DNA from: Lachnospira pectinoschiza
GTDB lineage: Bacteria > Bacillota > Clostridia > Lachnospirales > Lachnospiraceae
Direction: 5' to 3'
Length of the DNA: 64,000 bases
Assembly (NCBI RefSeq): GCF_900103815.1
Contig: NZ_FNHZ01000003.1
Coordinates: 62,001-126,000 of the forward strand
Positions within the stretch are counted from its first letter, which is position 1. Every line of letters begins with the position of its first letter. The position numbers were made by a program, and so were the translations under genes. Positions 43,717-52,938 of this stretch are shown here, piece after piece. The notes beneath the pieces are model-generated. The model had not been told where the DNA came from and did not search any database. It worked only from the letters and a program-made list of their open reading frames with translations.

Positions 43717-45075
43717 TTATGAAAGTTCTTCCATTATCTGTTTAACCTTATCCTTATTCTCTACAAAGAGTCTACTAAGGATTGGGTCAAAATGTTTACC
43801 TATATTATCGTTAATAATAAGCATAGCCTCATCAAAACTGTAGGCTCTCTTATAGCATCGCTCCGAAACTAGGGCATCAAAGACATCTGCCACAGACATG
43901 ATTCTTGCTGAAATTGGAATCTCCTCTCCCTTAAGACCATAAGGATAACCACTGCCATCCCACTTTTCATGGTGGAAAGTGGCCACATCTGAAGCTATAT
44001 TAATAAACTCGACTTCTTCAATACTTCCAAGGGCTTCTCTAATAATTCTTCCACCCTCTTTAGTGTGGTTTTGCATAATGTTATATTCATCATGAGTTAA
44101 GATTCCTGGTTTCTTTAAAATGGAATCTGGTACATTAATCTTACCAATATCATGCATAGGCGCTGCCTTTACAAGGAATTCAATATAATCCTTAGTGAGG
44201 ATGTTAGTGTAATAACCTTGGTTCTTTGCAAGCTGCGCTAACATTTTCACATAAGCACTAGTTCTTGCAATATGCATGCCCGTATCTCCATCACGACTTT
44301 CAATTAAAGAAGCCATAGCATCTATCGTGCTATTCTGGATACTCATGATTCTATTATTATGTTCGTTTATCTCTTCGCTTTGCTTATTGACCTTAAACTC
44401 TAGGATATCACTGTAATCTTCCAGCTTTGAAGTTATCTTATTACATAAATAGACAATTACAAGTGTAGTGGCAATAATAACAATAATTGCTACCACTGAG
44501 ATGATACTAATACTTATAAGTCGGTACTTAAGAGTGTCTTGGGCTACCTTTACCTCGTCATTAATCTGCTCCTCTAAAACATTTAATTCCTTATTTATGC
44601 TTAAGACCTTGTTATTAATAACATCGCTTACATAGCTTTCTGCCTCTTCATAGTTTCCAGCCTCAATATATTCTTCCACCTTAGAAACCATATTTAAATA
44701 CTCATTAAGCTCTTCGCTTATGGTACTATACATGGTTCCATAATTGTCGCTAAGGGCACTTTCTGAAAGCTCACTAAGTATTGCTCTTATATCCTCTTCA
44801 GTATTAATGGATTCATAATAGCTATTACCCACATAAGCCTCTTCTGACCAAACCTTACCGTATACGTAAAAGTTCTCCTTATAAATATCTTCCGTCAAAG
44901 ATTCTATATGATTCTTGTCTTGAAAATTCATAGTTACAATAGTTTCAAACTCATCTATTGCCCGCTCTATATTAATCTTCAAAACTAGAATTACTACAAT
45001 ACTAACAGCACCTAAAAATATAACTAACAATGCAGTTAAAAGGGATGTTGTTCTATCTGATTTTTTGCCAAGCAT
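43717..45075 (-). CDS. Membrane HD-GYP protein (probable cyclic-di-GMP phosphodiesterase)
   Basis: A 452-residue receptor-like protein. An N-terminal helix (about 12-32) and a second helix (about 192-216) enclose an extracytoplasmic helical sensor domain. A coiled region follows, and then an HD-GYP domain. The HD pair is in PMHDIGKINVPDSIL, and the GYP motif is complete (HHEKWDGSGYPYGLKGEEIP), with SARIMSVADVFDAL after it. This family hydrolyses cyclic di-GMP to pGpG or GMP. The ligand of the outer domain is unknown. Start ATG follows GGGAGG. Confidence 0.92.
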   Translation of the reverse strand: MLGKKSDRTTSLLTALLVIFLGAVSIVVILVLKINIERAIDEFETIVTMNFQDKNHIESLTEDIYKENFYVYGKVWSEEAYVGNSYYESINTEEDIRAILSELSESALSDNYGTMYSTISEELNEYLNMVSKVEEYIEAGNYEEAESYVSDVINNKVLSINKELNVLEEQINDEVKVAQDTLKYRLISISIISVVAIIVIIATTLVIVYLCNKITSKLEDYSDILEFKVNKQSEEINEHNNRIMSIQNSTIDAMASLIESRDGDTGMHIARTSAYVKMLAQLAKNQGYYTNILTKDYIEFLVKAAPMHDIGKINVPDSILKKPGILTHDEYNIMQNHTKEGGRIIREALGSIEEVEFINIASDVATFHHEKWDGSGYPYGLKGEEIPISARIMSVADVFDALVSERCYKRAYSFDEAMLIINDNIGKHFDPILSRLFVENKDKVKQIMEELS

Positions 45076-45103
45076 GTTGTCCTCCCTGCATGCTGTAAAG
45101 CAT

Positions 45104-45141
45104 AATAAAAATGACGTTGTTTAATATTCTTAAACAACGCC
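45104..45141 (-). terminator. Terminator of the ABC exporter operon
   Basis: GACGTTGTTTAA (45113-45124) pairs with TTAAACAACG (45130-45139); minus-strand T run follows. Confidence 0.8.
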
Positions 45142-45196
45142 ATAATTATAACATATATCCATATAGATAAAAATACTTTATTTATTTAATTTTTCT

Positions 45197-47110
45197 CTAT
45201 TCTAGCTCAAAAGCACCAGTATATAACTGATAATATGTACCCTTTTGATCAATTAAGGCATCATGATCGCCTCTTTCAATGATTCGACCATGGTCAAGAA
45301 CCATAATAGCCTTACTGTTTCTAACTGTTGATAATCTATGGGCAATAACAAATACTGTTCTACCAAACATAAGATTATCCATACCTGCCTGAACAATAGC
45401 CTCAGTTCTTGTATCAATTGATGATGTAGCCTCATCAAGGATCATTACAGGTGGGTTAGCTACAGCAGCTCTAGCAATTGAGAGTAACTGTCTCTGACCC
45501 TGTGAAAGATTGGCGCCATTAGCTGTAAGCATTGTATTATAACCATCTGGTAATCTTTCAATGAAGTGATGAGCGTTGGCAAGCTTTGCAGCTGCAATAC
45601 ATTCTTCATCTGTGGCATTTAACTTACCATATCTAATATTATCAAGAACTGTACCTGTAAAGAGGTTAACATCCTGTAAAACGATACCAAGAGAACGTCT
45701 AAGGTCAGTCTTTCTAATTTTATTTATGTTAATACCATCATAGCGAATCTTACCATCTTCAATATCATAGAATCTGTTAATAAGGTTAGTAATTGTTGTC
45801 TTACCTGCACCTGTTGCACCAACAAAGGCAATCTTCTGACCTGGTTTTGCATAAAGGGAAACATCATGTAAAACTAACTTATTCTTAACATAACCAAAAT
45901 CCACATCCTCTAATACAATATCACCCTTTAGTGGAGTGTACGTAACTGTTCCGTCTGCCTTATGTGGATGCTTCCAAGCCCAAAGAGAAGTATCCTCATC
46001 GGCCTCAACTAGCTCGCCTTCCTTAGTATATTTTGCACGAACAAGTGTAACATAGCCCTCATCAAATTCAGGTTCCTGATCCATAAGTTCAAATACTCTT
46101 CTAGCACCAGCAAGACCCATGGCAATCATTGATACCTGCATAGATACCTGACCAACTGTCTGTGATAACTGTCTAGACATAGAAAGGAAGGAAATAATAA
46201 TACCAAGTGAAACAGCTCCATGAGCACCTGTGAAAATGTTTTGTAAGCTTAAATTATAAACTGAATAATAAACTAACAAACCACCAACTACTGCTAAAAC
46301 TACGTACATAATATTACCGATATTACCTAGAGTTGGCATAAGCATATTACCGTATTTATTAGCCTTATCACTAGCTTCGAATAACTCTTCGTTAATCTTT
46401 TTAAAAGCTTCTTTACTTTCTTCTTCATGATTAAAGACCTTAATAACCTTAGAGCCTTCCATCATTTCCTCAACGAAACCTTCTTCCTTAGCAAGAGTTC
46501 TTTGCTGAGCCATCATATATTTAGCGGAATTTCCACCGAAATTCTTTACTACTCTTGTCATTAGGAAAATGAATACGCCTACCACTACTGTAAGCCAAAT
46601 ACTATAAAAGCACATCATAATAATGATACCTGCAATTGTAAGACCTGACTGGAAAAGCTGTGGTAAACTCTGTCCAATTAACTGTCTAATAGCATCTGTA
46701 TCGTTAGTATAAGTACTCATGATATCGCCGTGAGCGTTAGTATCAAAATACTTAATAGGTAATGTCTGCATTCTTTCAAACATATCGTTTCTTAAGTGCA
46801 TTAAAGTACCCTGTGTAACATTTGCCATAAGACGAGTGTATGTAAATGAAGCAATAACGCCAAGGATATAGATAGCGCCCATAGTTATAATAATTCCAAT
46901 AAACTTAGACCAAACTGAATCCATACCAATACCCATAGCTGGTGTAATAACTTCATCAATGATTCTTTGTAAAAAGATAGTTGCAATTACAGACGCAAGG
47001 GCTGCAATTATAATACAGATAATAGTTACTATTAATTGAGGAGCATAATGCTTGAATATATAGCCTATTAATCTGCCAAATGTATTGTCTTTCTCTACAT
47101 TTTTATTCAT
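45197..47110 (-). CDS. ABC exporter subunit with catalytic ATPase site
   Basis: A 637-residue fusion of six membrane helices (about 1-345) and an ATPase domain (about 400-637). The nucleotide domain is canonical: GATGAGKTT, signature LSQGQRQLLSIARAA, Walker B VMILDEATSSID with catalytic Glu and H-loop FVIAHRLSTV. Paired with the degenerate subunit encoded 11 bp upstream, it would form a heterodimeric multidrug or lipid exporter like BmrCD or LmrCD. An insert of about 30 residues with WAWKHPHKADGTVTYTP precedes the ATPase domain. Confidence 0.93.
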   Translation of the reverse strand: MNKNVEKDNTFGRLIGYIFKHYAPQLIVTIICIIIAALASVIATIFLQRIIDEVITPAMGIGMDSVWSKFIGIIITMGAIYILGVIASFTYTRLMANVTQGTLMHLRNDMFERMQTLPIKYFDTNAHGDIMSTYTNDTDAIRQLIGQSLPQLFQSGLTIAGIIIMMCFYSIWLTVVVGVFIFLMTRVVKNFGGNSAKYMMAQQRTLAKEEGFVEEMMEGSKVIKVFNHEEESKEAFKKINEELFEASDKANKYGNMLMPTLGNIGNIMYVVLAVVGGLLVYYSVYNLSLQNIFTGAHGAVSLGIIISFLSMSRQLSQTVGQVSMQVSMIAMGLAGARRVFELMDQEPEFDEGYVTLVRAKYTKEGELVEADEDTSLWAWKHPHKADGTVTYTPLKGDIVLEDVDFGYVKNKLVLHDVSLYAKPGQKIAFVGATGAGKTTITNLINRFYDIEDGKIRYDGININKIRKTDLRRSLGIVLQDVNLFTGTVLDNIRYGKLNATDEECIAAAKLANAHHFIERLPDGYNTMLTANGANLSQGQRQLLSIARAAVANPPVMILDEATSSIDTRTEAIVQAGMDNLMFGRTVFVIAHRLSTVRNSKAIMVLDHGRIIERGDHDALIDQKGTYYQLYTGAFELE

Positions 47111-47121
47111 ACATATACCTC

Positions 47122-48864
47122 CTATTCTTCCTTACTCTTTGTCTGTGATTCAAATACTTCATTGTAAATGCCACCAAGAGCCACAAGTTCATCGTGTGTA
47201 CCCTTTTCAACAATCTTACCCTGATCTAGAACTAAGATAAGGTCAGCATCCTGAACTGATGAAACACGCTGAGCAATAATAATCTTAGTTGTCTCTGGTA
47301 AATACTTAGCAAGGGCAGAACGAATTAGGGCATCTGTCTTAGTATCTACAGCAGATGTTGAATCATCCATAATTAAGACCTTTGGATTTTTAAGAAGGGC
47401 TCTAGCAATACAAAGTCTCTGCTTCTGACCACCAGAAACATTACTACCACCCTGTTCAATGTAAGTATCATACTTATCTGGGAAGCCCTGAATAAATTCA
47501 TCGGCGCAAGCAAGTCTACAAGCCTCTTCAATCTGCTCATCTGTTGCTTCCTTATTACCCCAACGTAAGTTTTCCTTAATTGTACCTGAGAATAGGACAT
47601 TCTTTTGTAATACAACTGAAACTGCATCACGAAGAGCTACTAAGTCATAGTCTCTAACATCAGTTCCGCCAACTCTTACCATACCCTTTGTAGTATCGTA
47701 AAGTCTTGGAATAAGCTGAATAAGTGATGTCTTAGAATCACCTGTACCACCAATAATACCAACTGTCTGACCAGTTTTAATATGTAAGTTAATATTAGTA
47801 AGAGCGTAGTTTTCACTAGTCTTCTTATACTTAAAGGACACGTCATCAAAGTCAATGGCGCCATCTCTAATTTCAGTCTTACCATTAACAGGTGACTTTA
47901 AATCACTTTCAGTTTCAAGTACTTCAACAATTCTGTCTGCAGATTCTGCTGCCATTGAAACCATAACAAATACAAAGCTTAACATCATAAGAGATGTAAG
48001 AATCTGAACACCATAAGTTAAAAGGGATGATAACTCACCTGTTGTTAGGCTTGTAGCCCCTGAATTAACAATGATCTGTGCACCAATAAAACATACAAGT
48101 AAAATTGATGTAAACATACAAAGCATCATTGTTGGTGTATTAAGAGCTAAAATCTTTTCAGCATGTGTGAAGTCGTTTTTAACATCTCCACTAGCCTTAA
48201 AGAATTTCTTAGTTTCATAATCTTCTCTAACGAAGGACTTAACAACTCGAATAGCAGAAACATTTTCCTGAACTGAGTTATTTAAGGCATCATACTTCTT
48301 AAAGATTCTCTTAAAAATAGGATGAACCTTAAAGAAGATTCCAAATAATACTACAGCTAAGAATGGAACGATACATACGAAGATGAGAGCCATTTTCACA
48401 TTAATAGTAAAACTCATAACTACTGAGAAGATAAACATTAATGGAGTTCTAACAGCAACTCTAATAATCATCTGATAAGCATTCTGAACGTTAGTAATAT
48501 CTGTTGTAAGACGTGTTACAAGAGATGATGTTGAAAATTTATCTACATCTGCAAAGGAGAAATCCTGAATCTTAAAGAACACATCCTGTCTTAAGTTTTT
48601 AGCAAAACCAGCTGAAGCTGTTGCCGCTTTTCTTGCTGACATAACACCGCAAAATAGAGATGCCATAGCCATAACAAGTAAGATTAGTCCATATTTTAAA
48701 ATAGGTGTCATGGAATCACCTGTCATGTTGTTAATAAGCGCCGCCATAATAAGAGGAATAATACATTCTAAGATAACTTCAAGAGTTACATATGTAGGTG
48801 TAAGAATTGAAGCAGTCTTGTATTCTCTTATGCTTTTGCTTAAAGTTTTTACAATCTTAAACAT
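47122..48864 (-). CDS. ABC exporter subunit with degenerate ATPase site
   Basis: A 580-residue half-transporter (six helices, then ATPase). Its own ATP site is degenerate. Walker A reads GGTGDSKTS with the third Gly changed, the catalytic Glu is Asp (IMDDSTSAVD), and the H-loop His is Gln (IIIAQRVSSV). The signature VSGGQKQRLCIARAL is intact and can complete the partner's active site. This asymmetry is the hallmark of heterodimeric exporters such as BmrC/LmrC. Start: ATG 48864 was chosen; a TTG at 48873 sits nearer to the AAAGGA ribosome site and is possible. Encoded after a MarR regulator. Confidence 0.92.
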   Translation of the reverse strand: MFKIVKTLSKSIREYKTASILTPTYVTLEVILECIIPLIMAALINNMTGDSMTPILKYGLILLVMAMASLFCGVMSARKAATASAGFAKNLRQDVFFKIQDFSFADVDKFSTSSLVTRLTTDITNVQNAYQMIIRVAVRTPLMFIFSVVMSFTINVKMALIFVCIVPFLAVVLFGIFFKVHPIFKRIFKKYDALNNSVQENVSAIRVVKSFVREDYETKKFFKASGDVKNDFTHAEKILALNTPTMMLCMFTSILLVCFIGAQIIVNSGATSLTTGELSSLLTYGVQILTSLMMLSFVFVMVSMAAESADRIVEVLETESDLKSPVNGKTEIRDGAIDFDDVSFKYKKTSENYALTNINLHIKTGQTVGIIGGTGDSKTSLIQLIPRLYDTTKGMVRVGGTDVRDYDLVALRDAVSVVLQKNVLFSGTIKENLRWGNKEATDEQIEEACRLACADEFIQGFPDKYDTYIEQGGSNVSGGQKQRLCIARALLKNPKVLIMDDSTSAVDTKTDALIRSALAKYLPETTKIIIAQRVSSVQDADLILVLDQGKIVEKGTHDELVALGGIYNEVFESQTKSKEE

Positions 48865-48889
48865 AAATAGCAATCTTTCCTTTCATATA

Positions 48890-49324
48890 TTAGTTTTTAA
48901 AATCTCTTAGATTTCTGAGTATACTTTCAGCTACTCTATCAAAAGCTTCTAAGTCTCTAGGATCAATATCCTTCTCGGCATAATGCTCTAAATTACCAAT
49001 CTCTTCAAAAATCCTATCTTCATGCTGCCTTGCTAGGTCTGTAAGAATAATTTTTTTAAGACGGGCATCTGTCTTTGAAGTTTCTCTAGTTATATATCCT
49101 TTAGACTCCATTTTTTTTAAGAGTTCAGATGCTGTTGATGGACGTAAGTCAAACCCAATTTCTACATCCTTTTGATAGATATCCTTATCTTGGTTTAATA
49201 TAAGAAAATGTATCACTCGGCCTTCTGCACCGTTGACACCTGTAGAACCGCTAAGCTTATCAAATTGTCTCTTTACAACTCTTTCGAGCTTGCAAATCTT
49301 TTTGATAGCACTTTCCTTTTCCAT
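48890..49324 (-). CDS. MarR-family regulator of the ABC exporter
   Basis: A 144-residue MarR regulator (winged helix about 40-110, QKDVEIGFDLRPSTASELLKKMESKGYI; wing TSKTDARLKK). It is the first gene of the operon with the heterodimeric ABC exporter, 25 bp upstream. A dyad ATTGCAA/TTGCAAT lies directly before its ribosome site and is the likely operator. Expected to sense an exported compound and relieve repression. Confidence 0.9.
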   Translation of the reverse strand: MEKESAIKKICKLERVVKRQFDKLSGSTGVNGAEGRVIHFLILNQDKDIYQKDVEIGFDLRPSTASELLKKMESKGYITRETSKTDARLKKIILTDLARQHEDRIFEEIGNLEHYAEKDIDPRDLEAFDRVAESILRNLRDFKN

Positions 49325-49341
49325 TTGTGACTTTCCTTTCT

Positions 49342-49362
49342 ATTGCAACTTTTAATTGCAAT
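49342..49362 (-). promoter_or_regulatory. Probable MarR operator of the exporter operon
   Basis: ATTGCAA (49342-49348) and TTGCAAT (49356-49362) form a 7-7-7 dyad between the -10 box (TATAAT on the minus strand, 49400-49405) and the ribosome site. The -35 box is poor. Confidence 0.65.
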
Positions 49363-49454
49363 CCAGCACGTATTCGCTAGCCTGTTGCGGACTATTTTTA
49401 TTATAACATATACTATGATTTGCTTTCTATTAGTATTTATCTTCTAATAATAAA

Positions 49455-49506
49455 AATACTTCGCATACGAATAGTTCGCTTCCGAACAATTCGTGTACGA
49501 AGTATT
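49455..49506 (-). terminator. Long-stem terminator of proA built from TTCG/CGAA blocks
   Basis: The 50-odd bp fold into one near-perfect hairpin ending in a T-rich run on the minus strand. Internally it consists of three 12-bp palindromes TTCGnnnnCGAA at 49460, 49475 and 49490, exactly 15 bp apart. It could also be a regulator-binding array for the marR promoter 50 bp further on. Confidence 0.65.
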
Positions 49507-49594
49507 ATAACATTTGATACTAATTTTTCAAGTATAATGTATACAATTTATAAATTGTTTATTATTAACTATTTTTCTCAATATCCTAATTGTA

Positions 49595-50902
49595 TTAATC
49601 TAAATCTTTATGCTTAAAAGTCTTAATTCCACTAGCATAGTCAGTAACAATCTGGCCATTACCTGTAAGCTTATACTTATAAGTAACTAAGCCCTCAAGA
49701 CCCACTGGACCTCTTGCATGAATCTTACTTGTACTAATACCAACTTCAGCGCCAAAGCCATATCTAAAGCCATCAGCAAAACGAGTTGAAGCATTGTGAT
49801 AAACCCCTGCTGAATCCACCATGTTCTGGAACTTGTCAGCTGTTGCCTGATTCTCAGTAATAATGCTATCTGTGTGATGTGAACCAAACTTATTGATGTG
49901 CGCAATGGCCTCGTCAACATTTTCAACAATCTTAATACCAAGCTCGTAGCGAAGATACTCTACATTATAAGCATCATCCTCAATCACATGAACCTCAACA
50001 TCAGAATCTTCCTTATAAGCATTGTAAACATTAGTTGTGTAAGCATCAGCATTCACCACAACCTTTGCCTCATTAAGAGCTCTAACTAACACTGGAAGTG
50101 CCTTTGCAGCAATTTCACTGTGCACTAAAACTGTCTCTACTGCATTACAAGCTGCGCTATACTGAGTCTTAGCATCCACAACGATAGGAATCGCCTTAGC
50201 AAGGTCTGCATCCTTATCTATGAAAATGTGACAAATACCATCAGCGTGTCCCATTACAGGAATCTTAGTATTATTCATAATGTACTGAACAAAGGCGTTA
50301 GAACCTCGTGGAATAAGTAGGTCAACTAAGCCGTCACATTTTAATAATTCATCAATCTCAGAGTGAGCCTCTGCCTGAATTAAGCAGATCTCTGGAAGTC
50401 CAGCCTCCACAATTGCCTCTCTAATAACTCCAAAGAGGCATCTATTACTTTCAGCAGTTTCCTTACCACCCTTTAAAATCGCACAGTTACCACTCTTAAT
50501 ACATAAAGAAGCAATCTGCACTAGAGCATCCGGTCTTGCCTCAAAGATAACACCAATAATACCAATAGGACATGTAACTCTCTTTAATACAAGGCCTTCA
50601 TCAAGCTCTCTATTTAGAGTTACCTTGCCCACTGGGTCTTCAAGTCCTATTAACTGATTAATACCATCTATAACATCCTCTAACTTGTGATTATCAAACT
50701 TAAGTCTTTTAAGTACTGACTCCTGTACGCCATTGGCATTGGCATTAGCTATATCAATTTCGTTAGCCTTAAAAATCTTGTCAGCATTCTTTCTTAAATT
50801 CTCTGCCACCATCTTAAGTGCCTTATTTCTTAATTCAATGCTTGAGCTAGCAAGCTCTGCTGCCACGCTCTTCATTCTTGTTACGTCTTCTCTAATACTC
50901 AT
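49595..50902 (-). CDS. proA: Gamma-glutamyl phosphate reductase
   Basis: A 435-residue NADPH-dependent enzyme that reduces gamma-glutamyl phosphate to glutamate semialdehyde in proline synthesis. Landmarks are [36 protein letters not shown]-type substrate loops (seen here as [10 protein letters not shown] and ILKGGKET), the catalytic Cys in [15 protein letters not shown], and [20 protein letters not shown] near the C-terminus. ATG at 50902 follows GGAGGTCG; the frame stays open to 50962 without a ribosome site. proB is not in this window. Confidence 0.95.
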   Translation of the reverse strand: [435 protein letters not shown]

Positions 50903-50932
50903 AAAGCGACCTCCTACAAATACTACCAATCT

Positions 50933-50962
50933 ATTATAAGTTATTGATTGACAAAACATCAA
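50933..50962 (-). promoter_or_regulatory. Promoter of proA
   Basis: Minus strand: TTGATG (50957-50962), 18-bp spacer, TATAAT (50933-50938). Confidence 0.65.
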
Positions 50963-50971
50963 TACGAAAAA

Positions 50972-51000
50972 TTGTATAAAAATATATAAGATGTTATAAT
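50972..51000 (+). promoter_or_regulatory. Promoter of the QorB-like gene
   Basis: TTGTAT (50972-50977), 17-bp spacer, TATAAT (50995-51000), back to back with the proA promoter. Confidence 0.75.
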
Positions 51001-51045
51001 ATATTACAAGTGGATATTTTTATAATTTAATATAGGAGGTTTTTC

Positions 51046-51990
51046 ATGGGTAAATTATTATTAACTGGTGTCGATGGAAATCTAGGTGGCGAGGCTGCTA
51101 GAGTATTACTTACTTTAACAGATAAGTCTAATATCATTTTAACAGGCTATAATCCTGAAGTTTTAAAGACTTACAGCGACCAGGGCATCGAGACTCGTGT
51201 GGCAGATTTTAACAACATTGAAGGATTAAAAGAAGCTTTTGCTGGTGCTGAAAGACTCGCACTTATTTCCATGCCTTTCGTTGGAGCTAAAAGACAGGCT
51301 GCTCATAAAAATGCAGTAGATGCCGCAAAGGCTGTTGGCGTAAAGCAAATCATCTATACATCTTTAGTTAATGCAGCAGACGAGACAAATCCATCTGTTG
51401 AAAAGAAGGATCACATTTACACTGAAGAGTATGTAAAGTCTTTGGGACTTGATTACATTTTCCTAAGAAATTCTCAGTATGCCGAGGCTATGATTACTAA
51501 TTACTTTACATATGTAAAATCCGATGGCGTATTAAAGAATTCCCAGGGCGATGGTAAAATGGCCTATATCTCAAGACGTGACTGCGCTAAGGCTGTAGCT
51601 CACGCTCTTGTAAAGGGAGATAAGTATCCAAAGAAGGTATTTGATATTAATGGTCCTGAACTTATGACAATTTCTGAATTCTGCGAGATTGGTAACAAGG
51701 CTACAGGAAACCACGTAACATATAAGTTCATCACTGATGAGGAGAACTATCAGGTATTTGATGCCATGGGCGTTCCAAGAACAACTGATGGTAAGTTTAA
51801 GGATGGCAGCGAGGCTCCATTCTCATCTGATGGTATGGTTACCTTTGCACAGGCTATTCGCGAGGGCAAGATGGATAACTTCACTAAAGACTTCGAGGAG
51901 TTAACAGGGGATAAGGCTTTAACTGTTCAGTATATGTTTGAGCACAACGCAGACTTCCAGATAGGTGATAGACATTCAAAGGATAAGTAA
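51046..51990 (+). CDS. NmrA-like NAD(P)-binding reductase (QorB type)
   Basis: A 314-residue atypical short-chain dehydrogenase of the NmrA/QorB group. The Rossmann motif is LLTGVDGNLGGEAARVLL. RLALISMPFVGAKRQAAHKNAVDAAKAVGVKQ-like pattern (seen as SMPFVGAKRQAAHK) and YTSLVNA follow, with NSQYAEAMI in the substrate half. QorB reduces quinones with NADPH; NmrA-type proteins may instead only sense NAD(P). No catalytic YxxxK is evident, as is usual for this group. GGAGG precedes the ATG. Convergent with the response-regulator gene. Confidence 0.85.
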   Translation: MGKLLLTGVDGNLGGEAARVLLTLTDKSNIILTGYNPEVLKTYSDQGIETRVADFNNIEGLKEAFAGAERLALISMPFVGAKRQAAHKNAVDAAKAVGVKQIIYTSLVNAADETNPSVEKKDHIYTEEYVKSLGLDYIFLRNSQYAEAMITNYFTYVKSDGVLKNSQGDGKMAYISRRDCAKAVAHALVKGDKYPKKVFDINGPELMTISEFCEIGNKATGNHVTYKFITDEENYQVFDAMGVPRTTDGKFKDGSEAPFSSDGMVTFAQAIREGKMDNFTKDFEELTGDKALTVQYMFEHNADFQIGDRHSKDK

Positions 51991-52022
51991 AGCCCTTTGA
52001 TAAGATAATAGAAAATAAAAAT

Positions 52023-52080
52023 AAGCCGGTAGATTATGTCAAGACTCGCTCGCGAGTCTTGACATAATCTACCGGCTTTT
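52023..52080. terminator. Perfect 27-bp inverted repeat (bidirectional terminator; palindrome copy 2)
   Basis: Arms 52023-52049 and 52052-52078 are perfectly complementary over 27 bp with only two unpaired central bases. T runs follow on both strands, and the flanking genes converge. The central 24 bp (52038-52061) are identical to 22461-22484. Confidence 0.9.
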
Positions 52081-52132
52081 ATTAGCTCTATATAATCTCC
52101 ACATATAATCTCTACTGTGGGGAAAGCCCGCA

Positions 52133-52915
52133 TTAGCCCAAACTTAATTCTTTGGCTTTCTGCTTTGCAAAGAACTCATCCACATTTGCAATTAATTCCT
52201 CTGCTGGCATGGACTTAAGTAAATATTTCTCAGGCTTTAAAGAGATTACCTGCATTACATGCTCCTTATCTCCCTTAGCTGTTAGAAACATTACCGGAAT
52301 ATTACTTGTAGTGCTCTCGCTTCTTATCATTTCTAAAACCTTGGCTCCCGTAATTACCGGCATTTCAAAGTCAAGCAAAACCAAATCTATGTGATGTCTT
52401 GCAAGTACTGAAATTCCATTCATTCCAGAATCCGCCATGTAAACCGTATATTTACCAGATAACCAGCCCTTAATGGTATTAAGCATAGTTGGATCGTCAT
52501 CAATTACTAAAATGTGCTTCTTATTGCCAAATAGCTCTTCCTTCTCCACATCATTATTTATTTCCTCAATAACTTCCTTTACATTAATTGGTCGAAGGAA
52601 TGGCTTTTTTAGTAAACTATCTCCAAATATTCTTTTAGACTCCTCTAAAGTCTCACCAGCTCCTATAGAATAAACCAAGATTTCCTCATGGGAAGAACCT
52701 GCCTTATCCTTTAAATAAACCATAGATTCTGTATAATCTGGACTTATCTCATCATCAAGATAAAGTACAATTATAGGAAAATCCTCTTGTTTGCTTAAGA
52801 TTCTGATATCCGGCGCCACCACGTCACACTCAAAGCCATAAGTCTTTAGATTGTTAAGAAATGCATTAACCATAAAATTTTTGCTTCTGCATACAAACAA
52901 TATCCTTTTGTCCAT
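52133..52915 (-). CDS. Two-domain response regulator
   Basis: A 260-residue protein with two receiver-like domains and no output domain. The N-terminal one (about 1-125) keeps the Lys in LLKKPF and acidic residues YLDDEIS but looks degenerate. The C-terminal one (about 137-255) is complete: IDDDP acidic pair, phospho-acceptor Asp in LVLLDFEMP, switch Thr in MFLTAKGD and Lys in YLLKSMPAEEL. ATG at 52915 follows GGAGG. It lies 23 bp downstream of the hybrid kinase, presumably its phosphate donor, and may pass the signal to protein partners. Confidence 0.88.
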   Translation of the reverse strand: MDKRILFVCRSKNFMVNAFLNNLKTYGFECDVVAPDIRILSKQEDFPIIVLYLDDEISPDYTESMVYLKDKAGSSHEEILVYSIGAGETLEESKRIFGDSLLKKPFLRPINVKEVIEEINNDVEKEELFGNKKHILVIDDDPTMLNTIKGWLSGKYTVYMADSGMNGISVLARHHIDLVLLDFEMPVITGAKVLEMIRSESTTSNIPVMFLTAKGDKEHVMQVISLKPEKYLLKSMPAEELIANVDEFFAKQKAKELSLG

Positions 52916-52938
52916 TTCTGCCTCCAATTTCTCTCCTA

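Noticed and set aside
49460..49501. LexA/SOS boxes
   Set aside because: The repeated unit is TTCGnnnnCGAA, not the CGAACnnnnGTTCG form known for Gram-positive LexA, and the neighbours are not repair genes.
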